Source: Bacteriovoracaceae bacterium UBA4573
GTDB lineage: Bacteria; Bdellovibrionota; UBA1018; UBA923
Reading direction: 5' to 3'
Assembly: GCA_002387735.1 (NCBI GenBank)
Contig: DGKJ01000067.1
Span: 8,674 to 54,760 of the forward strand
Length of the DNA: 46,087 nt
Shown here: positions 38,894 to 46,087 of the stretch, piece by piece
Position numbering within the stretch: the first letter of the stretch is position 1
Layout: every line of letters starts with the position of its first letter
Translations under genes and position numbers: made by a program
Notes under the pieces: model-generated
What the model saw: the letters and a program-made list of their open reading frames with translations, nothing else
The model's database searches: none
What the model was told of the DNA's origin: nothing

Positions 38894-39297
38894 CCAAATC
38901 TCTCATCGTCCTTATCAGTACAGCGCTGACCATGTCAGGCTGTGCCACACTTAAACCAAGCACTGTAATAGGTGCAAGTATCGGAGCTACTGTTGGCAGT
39001 CTCGCAGGAGCCGCGATTGGCTCACCAGAGCACGCCGTTCGCGGAGCATTCATTGGTGCCACGTCAGGCGCTGCGATCGGCGGATTCACGGGATATCTTA
39101 TTGGCAAATCTTCGGAGACGAAGATTGATCCCAAGAACATGAACGTTGTTAACGACAAGTCGGGGATGCCCGCAATTACTCGTCCTGACGTGAACTGCGT
39201 TGAGATTCCTGACAAGATCGAGGACAACGGGCGGCGATTCATCAAGCGCCACGTTTCCTGCACCATTGACCGAGGTAGCGTATGGACAATGGAATAG
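38890..39297 (+). CDS. Glycine-zipper lipoprotein
   Basis: Predicted 135-residue outer-membrane lipoprotein: lipobox MSGC (Cys 18), then a glycine-zipper region (IGASIGATVGSLAGAAIGS, AAIGGFTGYLIG). A polar domain with two Cys follows (VNCVEIP, HVSCTI). Glycine-zipper lipoproteins often insert in the outer membrane. In this operon it could serve as a TraV/VirB7-like core part or as an entry-exclusion protein. The start overlaps the preceding gene (ATGA). Confidence 0.7.
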   Translation: MTKSLIVLISTALTMSGCATLKPSTVIGASIGATVGSLAGAAIGSPEHAVRGAFIGATSGAAIGGFTGYLIGKSSETKIDPKNMNVVNDKSGMPAITRPDVNCVEIPDKIEDNGRRFIKRHVSCTIDRGSVWTME

Positions 39298-39686
39298 AGC
39301 CTATCAAAAAGCGTCGCGTGAATCCTGAGCGAATCACGGTAGCAAAAGAATCGCTTTCTCGTCTTTCTGATTGGATTGAACAGATTGCAACGGAAGTTAA
39401 GGGGATTAAATTGAACCGTAATGATCTTGTGAATTGGCTCATCCAGAATCATGCGAGCACGCTGTCCGCAGATGAGGTCAAAGAAGTTGAACGGCATTTC
39501 TTTGATGAAGTGAAATTCGCAGAATGGGCGCTAAAAGAACTAAAAGCGGCAAAAGCTCGGGGCGAGACGACGAGTCTTTCAGAAATTCTGAACGTGAAGG
39601 CCGAGGAGCCGAAGAGGAAAAGAAGAAGTAAAAGGACGGTGGAGCAGCTTAATGCTGCTCCTTCTTCCGAAAAATTAAATGACTAG
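39282..39686 (+). CDS. MobC/ribbon-helix-helix-like accessory protein
   Basis: Predicted 134-residue basic protein. The first half, with VNPERITVAKESLSRLSDWI and KLNRNDLVNWLIQNH, resembles ribbon-helix-helix accessory proteins of mobilization (MobC/TraM-type). A coiled charged helix and a Lys/Arg-rich tail (EEPKRKRRSKRTVEQL) follow. It overlaps the lipoprotein gene by 16 bases. It may bind oriT or the att site. Assignment is by pattern only. Confidence 0.55.
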   Translation: MDNGIEPIKKRRVNPERITVAKESLSRLSDWIEQIATEVKGIKLNRNDLVNWLIQNHASTLSADEVKEVERHFFDEVKFAEWALKELKAAKARGETTSLSEILNVKAEEPKRKRRSKRTVEQLNAAPSSEKLND

Positions 39687-39897
39687 GTTACGCTGGGAAT
39701 CAAAGGCACAGCCTGAACTTGTTGATATCACTGTCGACGGCAAGCGGCATAAGCAAATGGTTGCTGAGATCGCCGAAATTTTGTATGAATACTTTGCTAG
39801 TTCCTCGGTATCTCGGAATCTAAATAGTGATTCCGCCACTGTGCCCGGTAGTCCGAATCACTCTTTTGAAAAAAGGAGATCGGCTACACATGGCTAA
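39679..39897 (+). CDS. Small protein before right recombinase
   Basis: Predicted 72-residue protein starting MTRLRWESKAQPELVDITVD, with an 8-base overlap to the gene before it and an 8-base overlap with the recombinase start. The first 40 residues look like a small alpha/beta fold; the remainder is Ser/Asn-rich. It holds the same position as the 11056 protein relative to the other recombinase but shows no clear similarity to it. It could be a directionality factor. Function unknown. Confidence 0.5.
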   Translation: MTRLRWESKAQPELVDITVDGKRHKQMVAEIAEILYEYFASSSVSRNLNSDSATVPGSPNHSFEKRRSATHG

Positions 39898-41635
39898 AAA
39901 ACCTATTCAGCAAATTAAAACAGGACATAAGATCGCGCTCTATATTCGTGTTTCTACGGAAGAGCAGGCGGAAAACCCAGAAGGCTCGATTAAGAGCCAG
40001 GAACAACGTCTGCGAAACCACGTTCATTTCCGAAACATGGACGGTAATTTTGGCGAAGTAGTGGCGGTTTATATAGACCGTGCGAAGTCGGGCAAAGATA
40101 CCAATAGATCAGAACTTCAAAAGATGTTGGCGGCTATTCGTCGTAAAGAGATCACGCTTGTCATGGTCACGGAGCTGTCGCGATTATCCCGTTCAATCAA
40201 GGATTTTTGCGAAATTTGGGAAATGATGCGTGCCAACGACTGCGAATTTCAGAGTATGCGTGAGCAGTTTGATACAACTACGGCTGCGGGTGAAATGGTG
40301 CTCTATTCGATTGCAAACATCGCGCAGTTTGAACGACGCCAAGTGTCTGAAAGAGTAACCGCGAATCTTAATGCTAGGTCCGCTCGCGGGCTCTATAACG
40401 GCGGTCCTGTTCCCGTTGGCTATAAGCTCATCGCGGATAAAGCAGGCTACCTTGCTGTCGATGATGAGCAGGCCAAAATCGTTCGTATGGCGTTCGCAGA
40501 GTTCCTAAAGAAAAAGTCCCTAACGGAAGCAGCAAAGTCGTTGAATCGGCTGGGGCTACGCATTAAGCGGCAAACTCAGGGCGGCGGTCGTAGCTCAAGG
40601 CTAGGCCATTTTACGTTCGGTAATTTGCATAAAATCCTCACCAGTAAGGCTTATATCGGAATTCGGACCTACCAAACCAAGGCGGGAGTACAAGAAGTTC
40701 GCGCTGTGTGGGAGCCAATAATTAACGAAGATACGTTTAAAGAGGTTCAACTTCTGCTGAAAAAGAACCATTCAAGGACGAAACTCAGCTACCCCAACCG
40801 ATACCCGTTCCTGACGGCGTATATTACGACCTGTGCAACGTGCGGAGATCACCTAACAGGAAAGTCGGCCCATGGTTTGGGCGGTAAAATTCCGTACTAT
40901 GAACACGGTTGGTCGACCAAAAGACAAGGGTGCCTTGTCAAGAAGGTCTTCGACTGTAATCCTAACCGCGTGCTTGCAAAGAAGCTTGAACCCGCAGTTT
41001 GGGAGCAAGTCGAAAGGCTTTTAGCCAATCCTATTTTTGCAGAAGACTTGATAGCCGAAGCTCAGTCCTTGCATCAGAAAAAGACGCAGAATAGCGAGAT
41101 TAAACGAATCAAAGAACGTATCCAGGGAATCAACAGTCACTTGGAAGCATTGGCTGAACGGCTAGCGCAACTGCCGAAATCTGTATCGGCGGCGCATATC
41201 TTCAAAACAATGGAAAAGTTGGAAGCGCAAAAGATTGAAGAGACGGCGCGAATCAATGACCTGGGTGGCGAGAACGGCACTATCGAGCAACCCGTGGCGC
41301 TGTCGTCTTATAGAGAGTTTCTATGCGGCCTCAATAAGCTCGCTCAAGACCCCAAAGCAGGACCAGATAGGGCCAAGGTAGTCCAAAGCCTAATCCATAA
41401 GGTGGAAATCAAGCCAGATGGCTTTAGGCTGCATTTCTATGTGGGTGAGAATCACTTCTATCGGGAGCTGGCTTCGGCCAGCTCCCCCTTTTCAGGGGAG
41501 GGCTCGGGCCAGGCTAAAATTTTTAGGTTTCCTTGTTCGAAAAGCTTGACGAATGGTGGGAACAACAGGGATCGAACCTGTGACCTACGCCTTGTAAGGG
41601 CGCCGCTCTCCCAGCTGAGCTATGTTCCCACTTAA
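39890..41635 (+). CDS. Large serine recombinase, right end
   Basis: Large serine recombinase of 581 residues as read here. The catalytic domain has YIRVSTEEQ with nucleophile S22, VTELSRLSRSI and REQFDTTTAAGEM. A Recombinase domain, a zinc ribbon (CATCGDH, later GCLVKKVFDC) and a coiled coil (about 395-465) follow. ATG 39890 has AAAGGAGA at good spacing; the longer frame from 39827 lacks one. Homology to the left recombinase ends around LHFYVGENHF. After the att repeat (41530-41539) the frame continues through the antisense strand of tRNA-Val, giving an artificial tail (TNGGNNRDRTCDL and on). In the excised circle the frame would instead end PCSEWK, giving about 553 residues. A UUCG hairpin lies in the tail-coding part. 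Confidence 0.9.
   Translation: MAKKPIQQIKTGHKIALYIRVSTEEQAENPEGSIKSQEQRLRNHVHFRNMDGNFGEVVAVYIDRAKSGKDTNRSELQKMLAAIRRKEITLVMVTELSRLSRSIKDFCEIWEMMRANDCEFQSMREQFDTTTAAGEMVLYSIANIAQFERRQVSERVTANLNARSARGLYNGGPVPVGYKLIADKAGYLAVDDEQAKIVRMAFAEFLKKKSLTEAAKSLNRLGLRIKRQTQGGGRSSRLGHFTFGNLHKILTSKAYIGIRTYQTKAGVQEVRAVWEPIINEDTFKEVQLLLKKNHSRTKLSYPNRYPFLTAYITTCATCGDHLTGKSAHGLGGKIPYYEHGWSTKRQGCLVKKVFDCNPNRVLAKKLEPAVWEQVERLLANPIFAEDLIAEAQSLHQKKTQNSEIKRIKERIQGINSHLEALAERLAQLPKSVSAAHIFKTMEKLEAQKIEETARINDLGGENGTIEQPVALSSYREFLCGLNKLAQDPKAGPDRAKVVQSLIHKVEIKPDGFRLHFYVGENHFYRELASASSPFSGEGSGQAKIFRFPCSKSLTNGGNNRDRTCDLRLVRAPLSQLSYVPT
41463..41492 (+). terminator. UUCG hairpin inside recombinase tail
   Basis: GGGAGCTGGC (41463-41472), TTCG, GCCAGCTCCC (41477-41486): a 10-bp stem closed by a UUCG tetraloop, followed by CCTTTT. 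This has the form of an intrinsic terminator but lies within the open frame of the recombinase, after the conserved part of the protein ends. Confidence 0.6.
41530..41539 (+). repeat. Candidate right att core
   Basis: TCCTTGTTCG, the direct repeat of 9509-9518, lies in the C-terminal codons of the right recombinase and 14 bases before the CCA end of tRNA-Val. It marks the likely right junction of the element. Confidence 0.55.
41554..41629 (-). tRNA. tRNA-Val (anticodon UAC)
   Basis: On the minus strand a 76-base cloverleaf can be drawn. The acceptor GGGAACA pairs with TGTTCCC, followed by discriminator A and encoded CCA. The D arm begins GCTCAGCTGGGAGAGC. The anticodon stem CGCC/GGCG holds loop CTTACAA with anticodon TAC. 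The T arm contains GGTTCGATCC. The 3' end faces the integrated element. The gene is intact and no second copy of its 3' end is found at the left border. Confidence 0.95.
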
Positions 41636-41668
41636 AAAACAACAGCCCCGGCGGTTAGCCAGGGCTGT
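41633..41668 (-). terminator. Intrinsic terminator after lon
   Basis: On the minus strand ACAGCCC (complement of 41662-41668) pairs with GGGCTGT (complement of 41642-41648), with a further GGC/GCC pairing inside, followed by GTTTTTTA. It lies 64 bases after the lon stop and directly before tRNA-Val. Confidence 0.8.
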
Positions 41669-41731
41669 GCTTTCTTAACTAACAATTCACCGTTTTGACA
41701 ACCAAAAACAGCAGTCGCACCAGCGAGAAAA

Positions 41732-44206
41732 CTAGTGCTGCGCTACCGGCTCGCTCGACCCATCGGGGGTCGGACGGCTGAGCAGTGGCGACGACGAAGA
41801 CGAGCTCGGCACCACATCGTCGGCAATGGCCTTCTTTTTAAGGAAGTCCTCTGGAAACGGCATTTCGAGAGCAGCCCGTAAAACGTCGTCCGCGTGGTCG
41901 ACCGGAATGATGGTCATTCCCTTGGTGATATCTTTGGGAATTTTTCTCAAGTCTGGCACGTTTTGCTTCGGTATTAAGACCGTATCGATGTTCCCGATTT
42001 TAGCGGCAAGAAGCTTCTCTTTTAGTCCGCCAATCTGAAGCACCCGACCCCGGAGCGTAATTTCCCCAGTCATAGCCACATTCTTTTTCACCGGAAACTT
42101 GGTCAATGCCGAGGCGATCGACGTTGCCATGGTGATTCCCGCGGAAGGGCCGTCTTTCGGAATCGCTCCTTCTGGAACGTGAATGTGAATGTCTAGTTTT
42201 TCTACGAAGTCTTTGTCGAGACCCAAGAGATCGCCTCTTGAGCGCACGTACGAAAAGGCAGCCTGAGCCGACTCCTGCATCACCTCACCCAATTTCCCAG
42301 TGATGGTGAGTTTGCCCTTACCCGGAAAGGTGGTGACTTCGATTTGCAGCATATCGCCACCGACTTCAGTCCAAGCCAAACCGTTCACCAGACCGATTTC
42401 GTTTTTCTCTTCGGCTACGGTGACGTTGTACTTCGGAGGCCCGAGGTATTTTTCGAGATCCTGCGCAGTAACCTTAACTAGTTTTTCGGCCTTCTTCTTT
42501 TGTTTGCGAGCCACTACCTGCCTTGCGACCTTTCGGCAGAGAGTATTCATAACCCGCTCGAGATTCCGAACTCCGGACTCCTTTACGTAGTAGCGAATCA
42601 CACCTTCAATAGTCTTATCGCCGATTTCAATTTGTTTGGTCGACAAACCATTCTCGGTAATCGCTTTCGGTACTAAGTACTTGCGAGCAATGTTAAACTT
42701 CTCAATTTCGGTGTACCCAGAAATGTTGATCACTTCCATACGGTCGAGCAAAGGGCGAGGAATACTGTGCAATGAGTTCGCCGTCAGAATGAACATGACC
42801 TTTGAAAGATCATAGTCCACTTCAAGGTAGTGATCCCCGAAGTTGTGGTTCTGTTCGGGGTCGAGCACTTCGAGCAACGCACTCGATGGGTCGCCACGAA
42901 AATCCATCGACATTTTGTCGACTTCATCTAGCAAGAAAACTGGATTAATCGTTCCCGCTTTCTTCATCGACTGCACGACTTTACCGGGTAGTGCGCCGAC
43001 ATAGGTTCTTCGATGACCTCGAATTTCAGCTTCGTCACGCACCCCGCCCAAAGAACAGCGCACGAACTTGCGACCAAGCGCTTTGGAAATCGAGCGAGCG
43101 AGCGAGGTTTTTCCAACACCCGGAGGGCCCGCGAAACACAAGATCGAACCCTTGGCATTAGTGTTCAGCGAACGCACGGCTAGGTATTCAAGAATTCGTT
43201 CCTTAACCTCTTCGAGTCCGTAATGATCTTCCTCTAGAACCTTCTCGGCAAGCGTAAGATCGTTTTTGTCTTCGGTAGATTCGGACCATGGAATGGTTAC
43301 GAGCCAGTCGATGTAGTTGCGCACAACGGTAGCCTCTGCCGACATCGGCGACATCATGCGAAGCTTTTTCATTTCGCGCATGGCCTTTTCAGTGCCCTCT
43401 TTGGACATTTTCTTGGCCTTTATCTGTTTTTCGAGATTGTTTAGCTCCGTTTTGAATTCGTCTTTTTCGCCAAGCTCTTTCTGGATCGCCTGCATCTGTT
43501 CGTTCAGATAGTATTCTTTTTGCGACTTCTCCATCTGCTTCTTTACGCGCGTTCGAATACGGCGCTCGACTTGGAGTATTTCGATCTCGCCTTGCATGAG
43601 CGAGAGCAACTTTTCCAGTCGTTTACCGGCGTCGGAAACTTCCAAAATCTCCTGTTTGTCTTCAATCTTAAGATTTAAGTGCGCCACAATGATGTCGGCC
43701 AAACGCGAAGGGTCTTCGACGGTCGACACACTCATGAGCATTTCTGGTGGAATTCGTTTATTAAGTTTCACGTACGTCTCAAAAACTGTTTTCAGAGAAC
43801 GAACGAGCGCTTCAACTTCCACATTTTGGTCAATATGCTCTACAACCTCTTCGACCAGTACTTCCATGTAGCGGTCGTTTGGTACGTGATCCAAAATATG
43901 AGCACGGCGTTTGCCTTCGACAAGAACCTTTACGGTATTGTCTGGGAGCTTCAAAATCTGCAGAATCGACCCGATCGTTCCAACGTTATATATATCTGCC
44001 TCGTTGGGATTAACCGTACCGGCCTGTTTCTGCGCCACCAAAAATAAATCGAGTTTCTTGTTAACAGCCTCTTCCAACGCGTTTATGGATTTCTCGCGCC
44101 CTACGAAGAGCGGAACCACCATGTGCGGAAAAATAATGACATCTCTCAAAGGCAGGAGCGGAATTTGATGCCGAACCGGCTTCTTTTCTCCATCTTTTTT
44201 CGTCAT
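41732..44206 (-). CDS. lon: Lon ATP-dependent protease
   Basis: Cytoplasmic ATP-dependent serine protease of 824 residues, full length. The N-terminal LON substrate-binding domain starts at PLLPLRDVIIFP. A coiled-coil region and an AAA+ module follow, with Walker A GPPGVGKT near residue 356 and Walker B VFLLDEVDKM. The Lon protease domain has the catalytic Ser in PKDGPSAGITM (near 685) and the Lys in the following helix (KFPVKKNVAMTGE). The C terminus has a Ser-rich tail. It degrades misfolded and regulatory proteins. The start at 44206 lacks a nearby ribosome binding site: AAGGAG lies about 50 bases upstream and a GC-rich hairpin stands between. Downstream of clpX in the usual clpP-clpX-lon order. 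Confidence 0.97.
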   Translation of the reverse strand: MTKKDGEKKPVRHQIPLLPLRDVIIFPHMVVPLFVGREKSINALEEAVNKKLDLFLVAQKQAGTVNPNEADIYNVGTIGSILQILKLPDNTVKVLVEGKRRAHILDHVPNDRYMEVLVEEVVEHIDQNVEVEALVRSLKTVFETYVKLNKRIPPEMLMSVSTVEDPSRLADIIVAHLNLKIEDKQEILEVSDAGKRLEKLLSLMQGEIEILQVERRIRTRVKKQMEKSQKEYYLNEQMQAIQKELGEKDEFKTELNNLEKQIKAKKMSKEGTEKAMREMKKLRMMSPMSAEATVVRNYIDWLVTIPWSESTEDKNDLTLAEKVLEEDHYGLEEVKERILEYLAVRSLNTNAKGSILCFAGPPGVGKTSLARSISKALGRKFVRCSLGGVRDEAEIRGHRRTYVGALPGKVVQSMKKAGTINPVFLLDEVDKMSMDFRGDPSSALLEVLDPEQNHNFGDHYLEVDYDLSKVMFILTANSLHSIPRPLLDRMEVINISGYTEIEKFNIARKYLVPKAITENGLSTKQIEIGDKTIEGVIRYYVKESGVRNLERVMNTLCRKVARQVVARKQKKKAEKLVKVTAQDLEKYLGPPKYNVTVAEEKNEIGLVNGLAWTEVGGDMLQIEVTTFPGKGKLTITGKLGEVMQESAQAAFSYVRSRGDLLGLDKDFVEKLDIHIHVPEGAIPKDGPSAGITMATSIASALTKFPVKKNVAMTGEITLRGRVLQIGGLKEKLLAAKIGNIDTVLIPKQNVPDLRKIPKDITKGMTIIPVDHADDVLRAALEMPFPEDFLKKKAIADDVVPSSSSSSPLLSRPTPDGSSEPVAQH

Positions 44207-44216
44207 ATCGAGGCGA

Positions 44217-44247
44217 CCAGGTCTTGCGCGGGGGAATTCCCGCCTGG
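44217..44247 (-). promoter_or_regulatory. Hairpin in lon leader
   Basis: On the minus strand GCGGG and CCCGC (complements of 44239-44243 and 44228-44232) form a stem around AATTCC. Outer CCAGG/CCTGG bases (44243-44247 and 44217-44221) can extend it. It separates AAGGAG (44254-44259) from the lon ATG at 44206. It may bring the distant site close to the start or regulate translation. Confidence 0.4.
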
Positions 44248-44480
44248 GAACTGCTCCTTAATTTAACTTGATCATAGTGCCGGATCTGTGTCAAACGCTG
44301 CAATCCGCCAAACACTCAAAATCACTGATGATTGCGCAGTATTTGCCCAAGACTATGGCACGAATTTTGAGACCTTATCTCGACCGCGAAATATCTGCAT
44401 GGAAACGTGTAAAAAAACCAGTGCAAAAAGACACCGGTCCCGAAACGAACTTTACATTTTTTTACTTTCGAGTTTCGAAA

Positions 44481-45749
44481 CTAGGCCGACTCGGCCTTGC
44501 CACCGTCGGCCATCATCACAATTGGGCGTTCACCTTTTTCAATACAATTGCGTGTCACGATGACTTTCTTAACATCTGCTTTATTCGGAATGTCGTACAT
44601 CACATCGAGCATGCAACTTTCCATTATTGCGCGCAATCCACGGGCTCCGGTATTTCGTTTTATCGCCTCGCGTGCAATCGCTGAAATTGCTTCTTCTTCA
44701 AACTCCAATTCAACGCCGTCATACTGAAACAATTTTTGGTACTGTTTCGTCAGTGCGTTCTTTGGTTTTTTCAGAATTTCCACAAGAGCCGTTTCGTCTA
44801 ACTCTTCGAGCGTGGCAACCACTGGTAGACGGCCAATAAATTCTGGGATCAAACCAAAACGCACCAAATCCTCTGGTTCAATTTTCGCGATAGTCGCAGA
44901 CAATGTGTCGTTTTCTTTGCTTGAGATTTTTGCACCCAAACCAAGACTACGTTTACCCTGGCGTGAGGCAATGACTCGATCTACACCAACAAAAGCTCCA
45001 CCGCAGATGAACAAGATGTTTGTAGTATCAACTTGAATGTACTCTTGTTGAGGGTGTTTTCGTCCACCTTTTGGAGGCACCGAAGCAATAGTTCCTTCTA
45101 GAATTTTCAACAGTGCCTGTTGAACTCCCTCACCACTAACATCACGCGTGATCGAGGGATTATCGCCCTTGCGCGCGATCTTATCGACCTCATCTACGTA
45201 AACGATACCCTTTTGGGCACGTTCCACGTTGAAATCACAGCTTTGCAGTAGGCTCAAAATAATGTTTTCAACATCTTCACCTACATAACCGGCCTCAGTA
45301 AGAGTCGTGGCGTCAGCCATCGCAAAAGGAACATTCAACAAACGCGCCAGTGTTTGGGCCAGCAGTGTTTTGCCGGAGCCGGTCGGACCAATCAACAAAA
45401 TGTTGGACTTCGACAATTCGACTGCGTCTTTATCGCGCGAAGTAGGCTTGTGCTGAATACGTTTGTAGTGGTTGTAAACTGCTACAGAAAGTATCTTTTT
45501 TGCGCGCTCTTGCCCGATTACGTATTCGTCAAGTACCGTTTTGATTTCGTTTGGTTTCGGAATCCGCTCGGTCGTAGTTTTCGCAGCCTCTTTTTGACCT
45601 TCTTCAGCGATGATGTCGTTACAGAGCTCAATACACTCGTCGCAAATATAAACAGTTGGTCCTGCGATTAGTTTTTTTACTTCTCTTTGATTTTTCCCAC
45701 AAAAAGAGCAGCAGAGATTACCAAACCCGTCACCCAGTTTCTTTTCCAT
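44481..45749 (-). CDS. clpX: ClpX ATPase subunit of ClpXP
   Basis: AAA+ unfoldase of 422 residues that feeds substrates to ClpP. The N-terminal zinc-binding domain carries four Cys (CSFCGKNQ, CDECIELC). Other features are Walker A GPTGSGKTLLA, pore-loop motif GYVGEDVE, Walker B IVYVDEVDKIA, sensor region and the FIGRLPV region near the ClpP-binding IGF-type loop. Length and order are normal. ATG 45749 is preceded by AAGGAG. Nine bases separate it from the clpP stop, so the two genes form an operon. Confidence 0.97.
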   Translation of the reverse strand: MEKKLGDGFGNLCCSFCGKNQREVKKLIAGPTVYICDECIELCNDIIAEEGQKEAAKTTTERIPKPNEIKTVLDEYVIGQERAKKILSVAVYNHYKRIQHKPTSRDKDAVELSKSNILLIGPTGSGKTLLAQTLARLLNVPFAMADATTLTEAGYVGEDVENIILSLLQSCDFNVERAQKGIVYVDEVDKIARKGDNPSITRDVSGEGVQQALLKILEGTIASVPPKGGRKHPQQEYIQVDTTNILFICGGAFVGVDRVIASRQGKRSLGLGAKISSKENDTLSATIAKIEPEDLVRFGLIPEFIGRLPVVATLEELDETALVEILKKPKNALTKQYQKLFQYDGVELEFEEEAISAIAREAIKRNTGARGLRAIMESCMLDVMYDIPNKADVKKVIVTRNCIEKGERPIVMMADGGKAESA

Positions 45750-45757
45750 GGTTCTCC

Positions 45758-46087
45758 TTAAACACTTTCCCGATTGGTAATTACACGGTCGATTAAGCCA
45801 TACTTCATGGCTTCTTCGGAGGACATGTAATTATCGCGCTCAGTGTCAATTTGAATTTGATCTGTTTTCTGAGCCGTATGCCGCGAATAAATTTCATTGA
45901 GACGAGCCCGCAAATAAAGAATTTCCTTAGCTTGAATCTCGATATCGGTTGCCTGCCCTCGGGCACCACCCAGTGGCTGGTGAATCATGATACGGCTATG
46001 AGGTAGCGAGTAGCGCTTACCTTTTGCGCCCGCGCAAAGGAGCAAAGATCCCATGCTCGCTGCCATTCCCAAACAATAGGTCGAAAC
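45758..46087 (-). CDS. clpP: ClpP protease subunit, 5' end outside window
   Basis: C-terminal part (about 109 residues) of the ClpP serine protease; the frame runs out of the window at the right edge. The catalytic triad is visible: Ser in GMAASMGSLLL, His in MIHQPLGGARG and Asp in DTERDNYMS. The product forms the proteolytic barrel with ClpX. The position directly upstream of clpX confirms the assignment. Confidence 0.96.
   Translation of the reverse strand, partial: VSTYCLGMAASMGSLLLCAGAKGKRYSLPHSRIMIHQPLGGARGQATDIEIQAKEILYLRARLNEIYSRHTAQKTDQIQIDTERDNYMSSEEAMKYGLIDRVITNRESV

Larger units (their letters stand above)
9509..41539. mobile_element. Integrative conjugative element with metal-resistance cargo
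   Basis: The proposed element is bounded by the direct repeat TCCTTGTTCG (9509-9518 and 41530-41539). It carries a serine recombinase gene at each end, a metal-resistance island (about 11.4-27.6 kb) and a type IV secretion/conjugation operon (28.1-39.3 kb). The right end lies 14 bases from the 3' end of tRNA-Val. Both recombinase reading frames run across the repeat, so the boundaries cut coding sequence. The cargo and the left recombinase look more AT-rich than the transfer operon, which suggests a composite origin. Integration site and ends are inferred from one short repeat plus gene content. Confidence 0.65.

Noticed and set aside
28147..39297. Classification as a standard MPF-T or MPF-F system
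   Set aside because: No VirB11, VirD4 or classical relaxase was recognised, and TraL/TraE-like genes mix with VirB5/VirB6-like genes; a definite class needs profile searches.
1..46087. CRISPR array or insertion sequence
   Set aside because: No regularly spaced repeats and no transposase-like frame were seen.

Overview
The window reads as a Gram-negative chromosome carrying a large integrated conjugative element. The right end holds a clpP-clpX-lon cluster of deltaproteobacterial/Bdellovibrionota character. A Bdellovibrio-like host is my inference from protein style, many signal peptides and lipoproteins, and roughly mid-40s to 50% GC; no marker gene proves it.

Left arm (1-9508). A TauE/SafE-type anion permease is followed by two small genes and a family-5 peptide-binding protein that lacks a visible signal peptide. 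Two divergent XRE regulators flank a perfect 29-bp palindromic operator. Next comes a tightly coupled operon from about 3640 to 9530: a 50-residue peptide with a signal peptide, a stand-alone YcaO enzyme, an exported family-5 peptide-binding protein, a hybrid sensor histidine kinase with a periplasmic domain, and an NtrC-type sigma-54 activator. The architecture suggests a post-translationally modified peptide that is exported, bound by a periplasmic receptor and sensed by the kinase. I regard this as the best candidate for an undescribed system here.

Element (about 9509-41539). A 10-bp direct repeat, TCCTTGTTCG, lies inside the 3' ends of two related large serine recombinase genes, one at each end and both pointing outward. 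The right copy lies 14 bp from the 3' end of tRNA-Val(UAC). The cargo (11.4-27.6 kb) is a heavy-metal resistance island: an ECF sigma factor with a membrane anti-sigma candidate, two cation diffusion facilitators, CzcCBA with an unusually short His-rich CzcB and a CzcI-like protein, a second TolC-like channel, two exported Cys-rich metallothionein-like proteins, DUF305, DUF3703 and YHS-domain proteins. Four promoters share one motif with identical 14-nt spacing (TGTCACAAM then CGTATTY), so the sigma factor probably controls itself and three satellite genes.

Transfer module (28.1-39.3 kb). A compact operon of overlapping genes encodes VirB2-, TraL/VirB3-, VirB4-, VirB5-, VirB6-, TraE/VirB8-, VirB9- and VirB10-like proteins and small lipoproteins. 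An FtsK-type ATPase and a Replic_Relax-like PD-(D/E)XK protein occupy the place where a VirD4 coupling protein and a classical relaxase would be expected. The structured 27.9-28.15 kb region in front of it is the best oriT candidate.

Right flank (41540-46087): tRNA-Val, an intrinsic terminator, lon, clpX and the 3' part of clpP, all on the minus strand.
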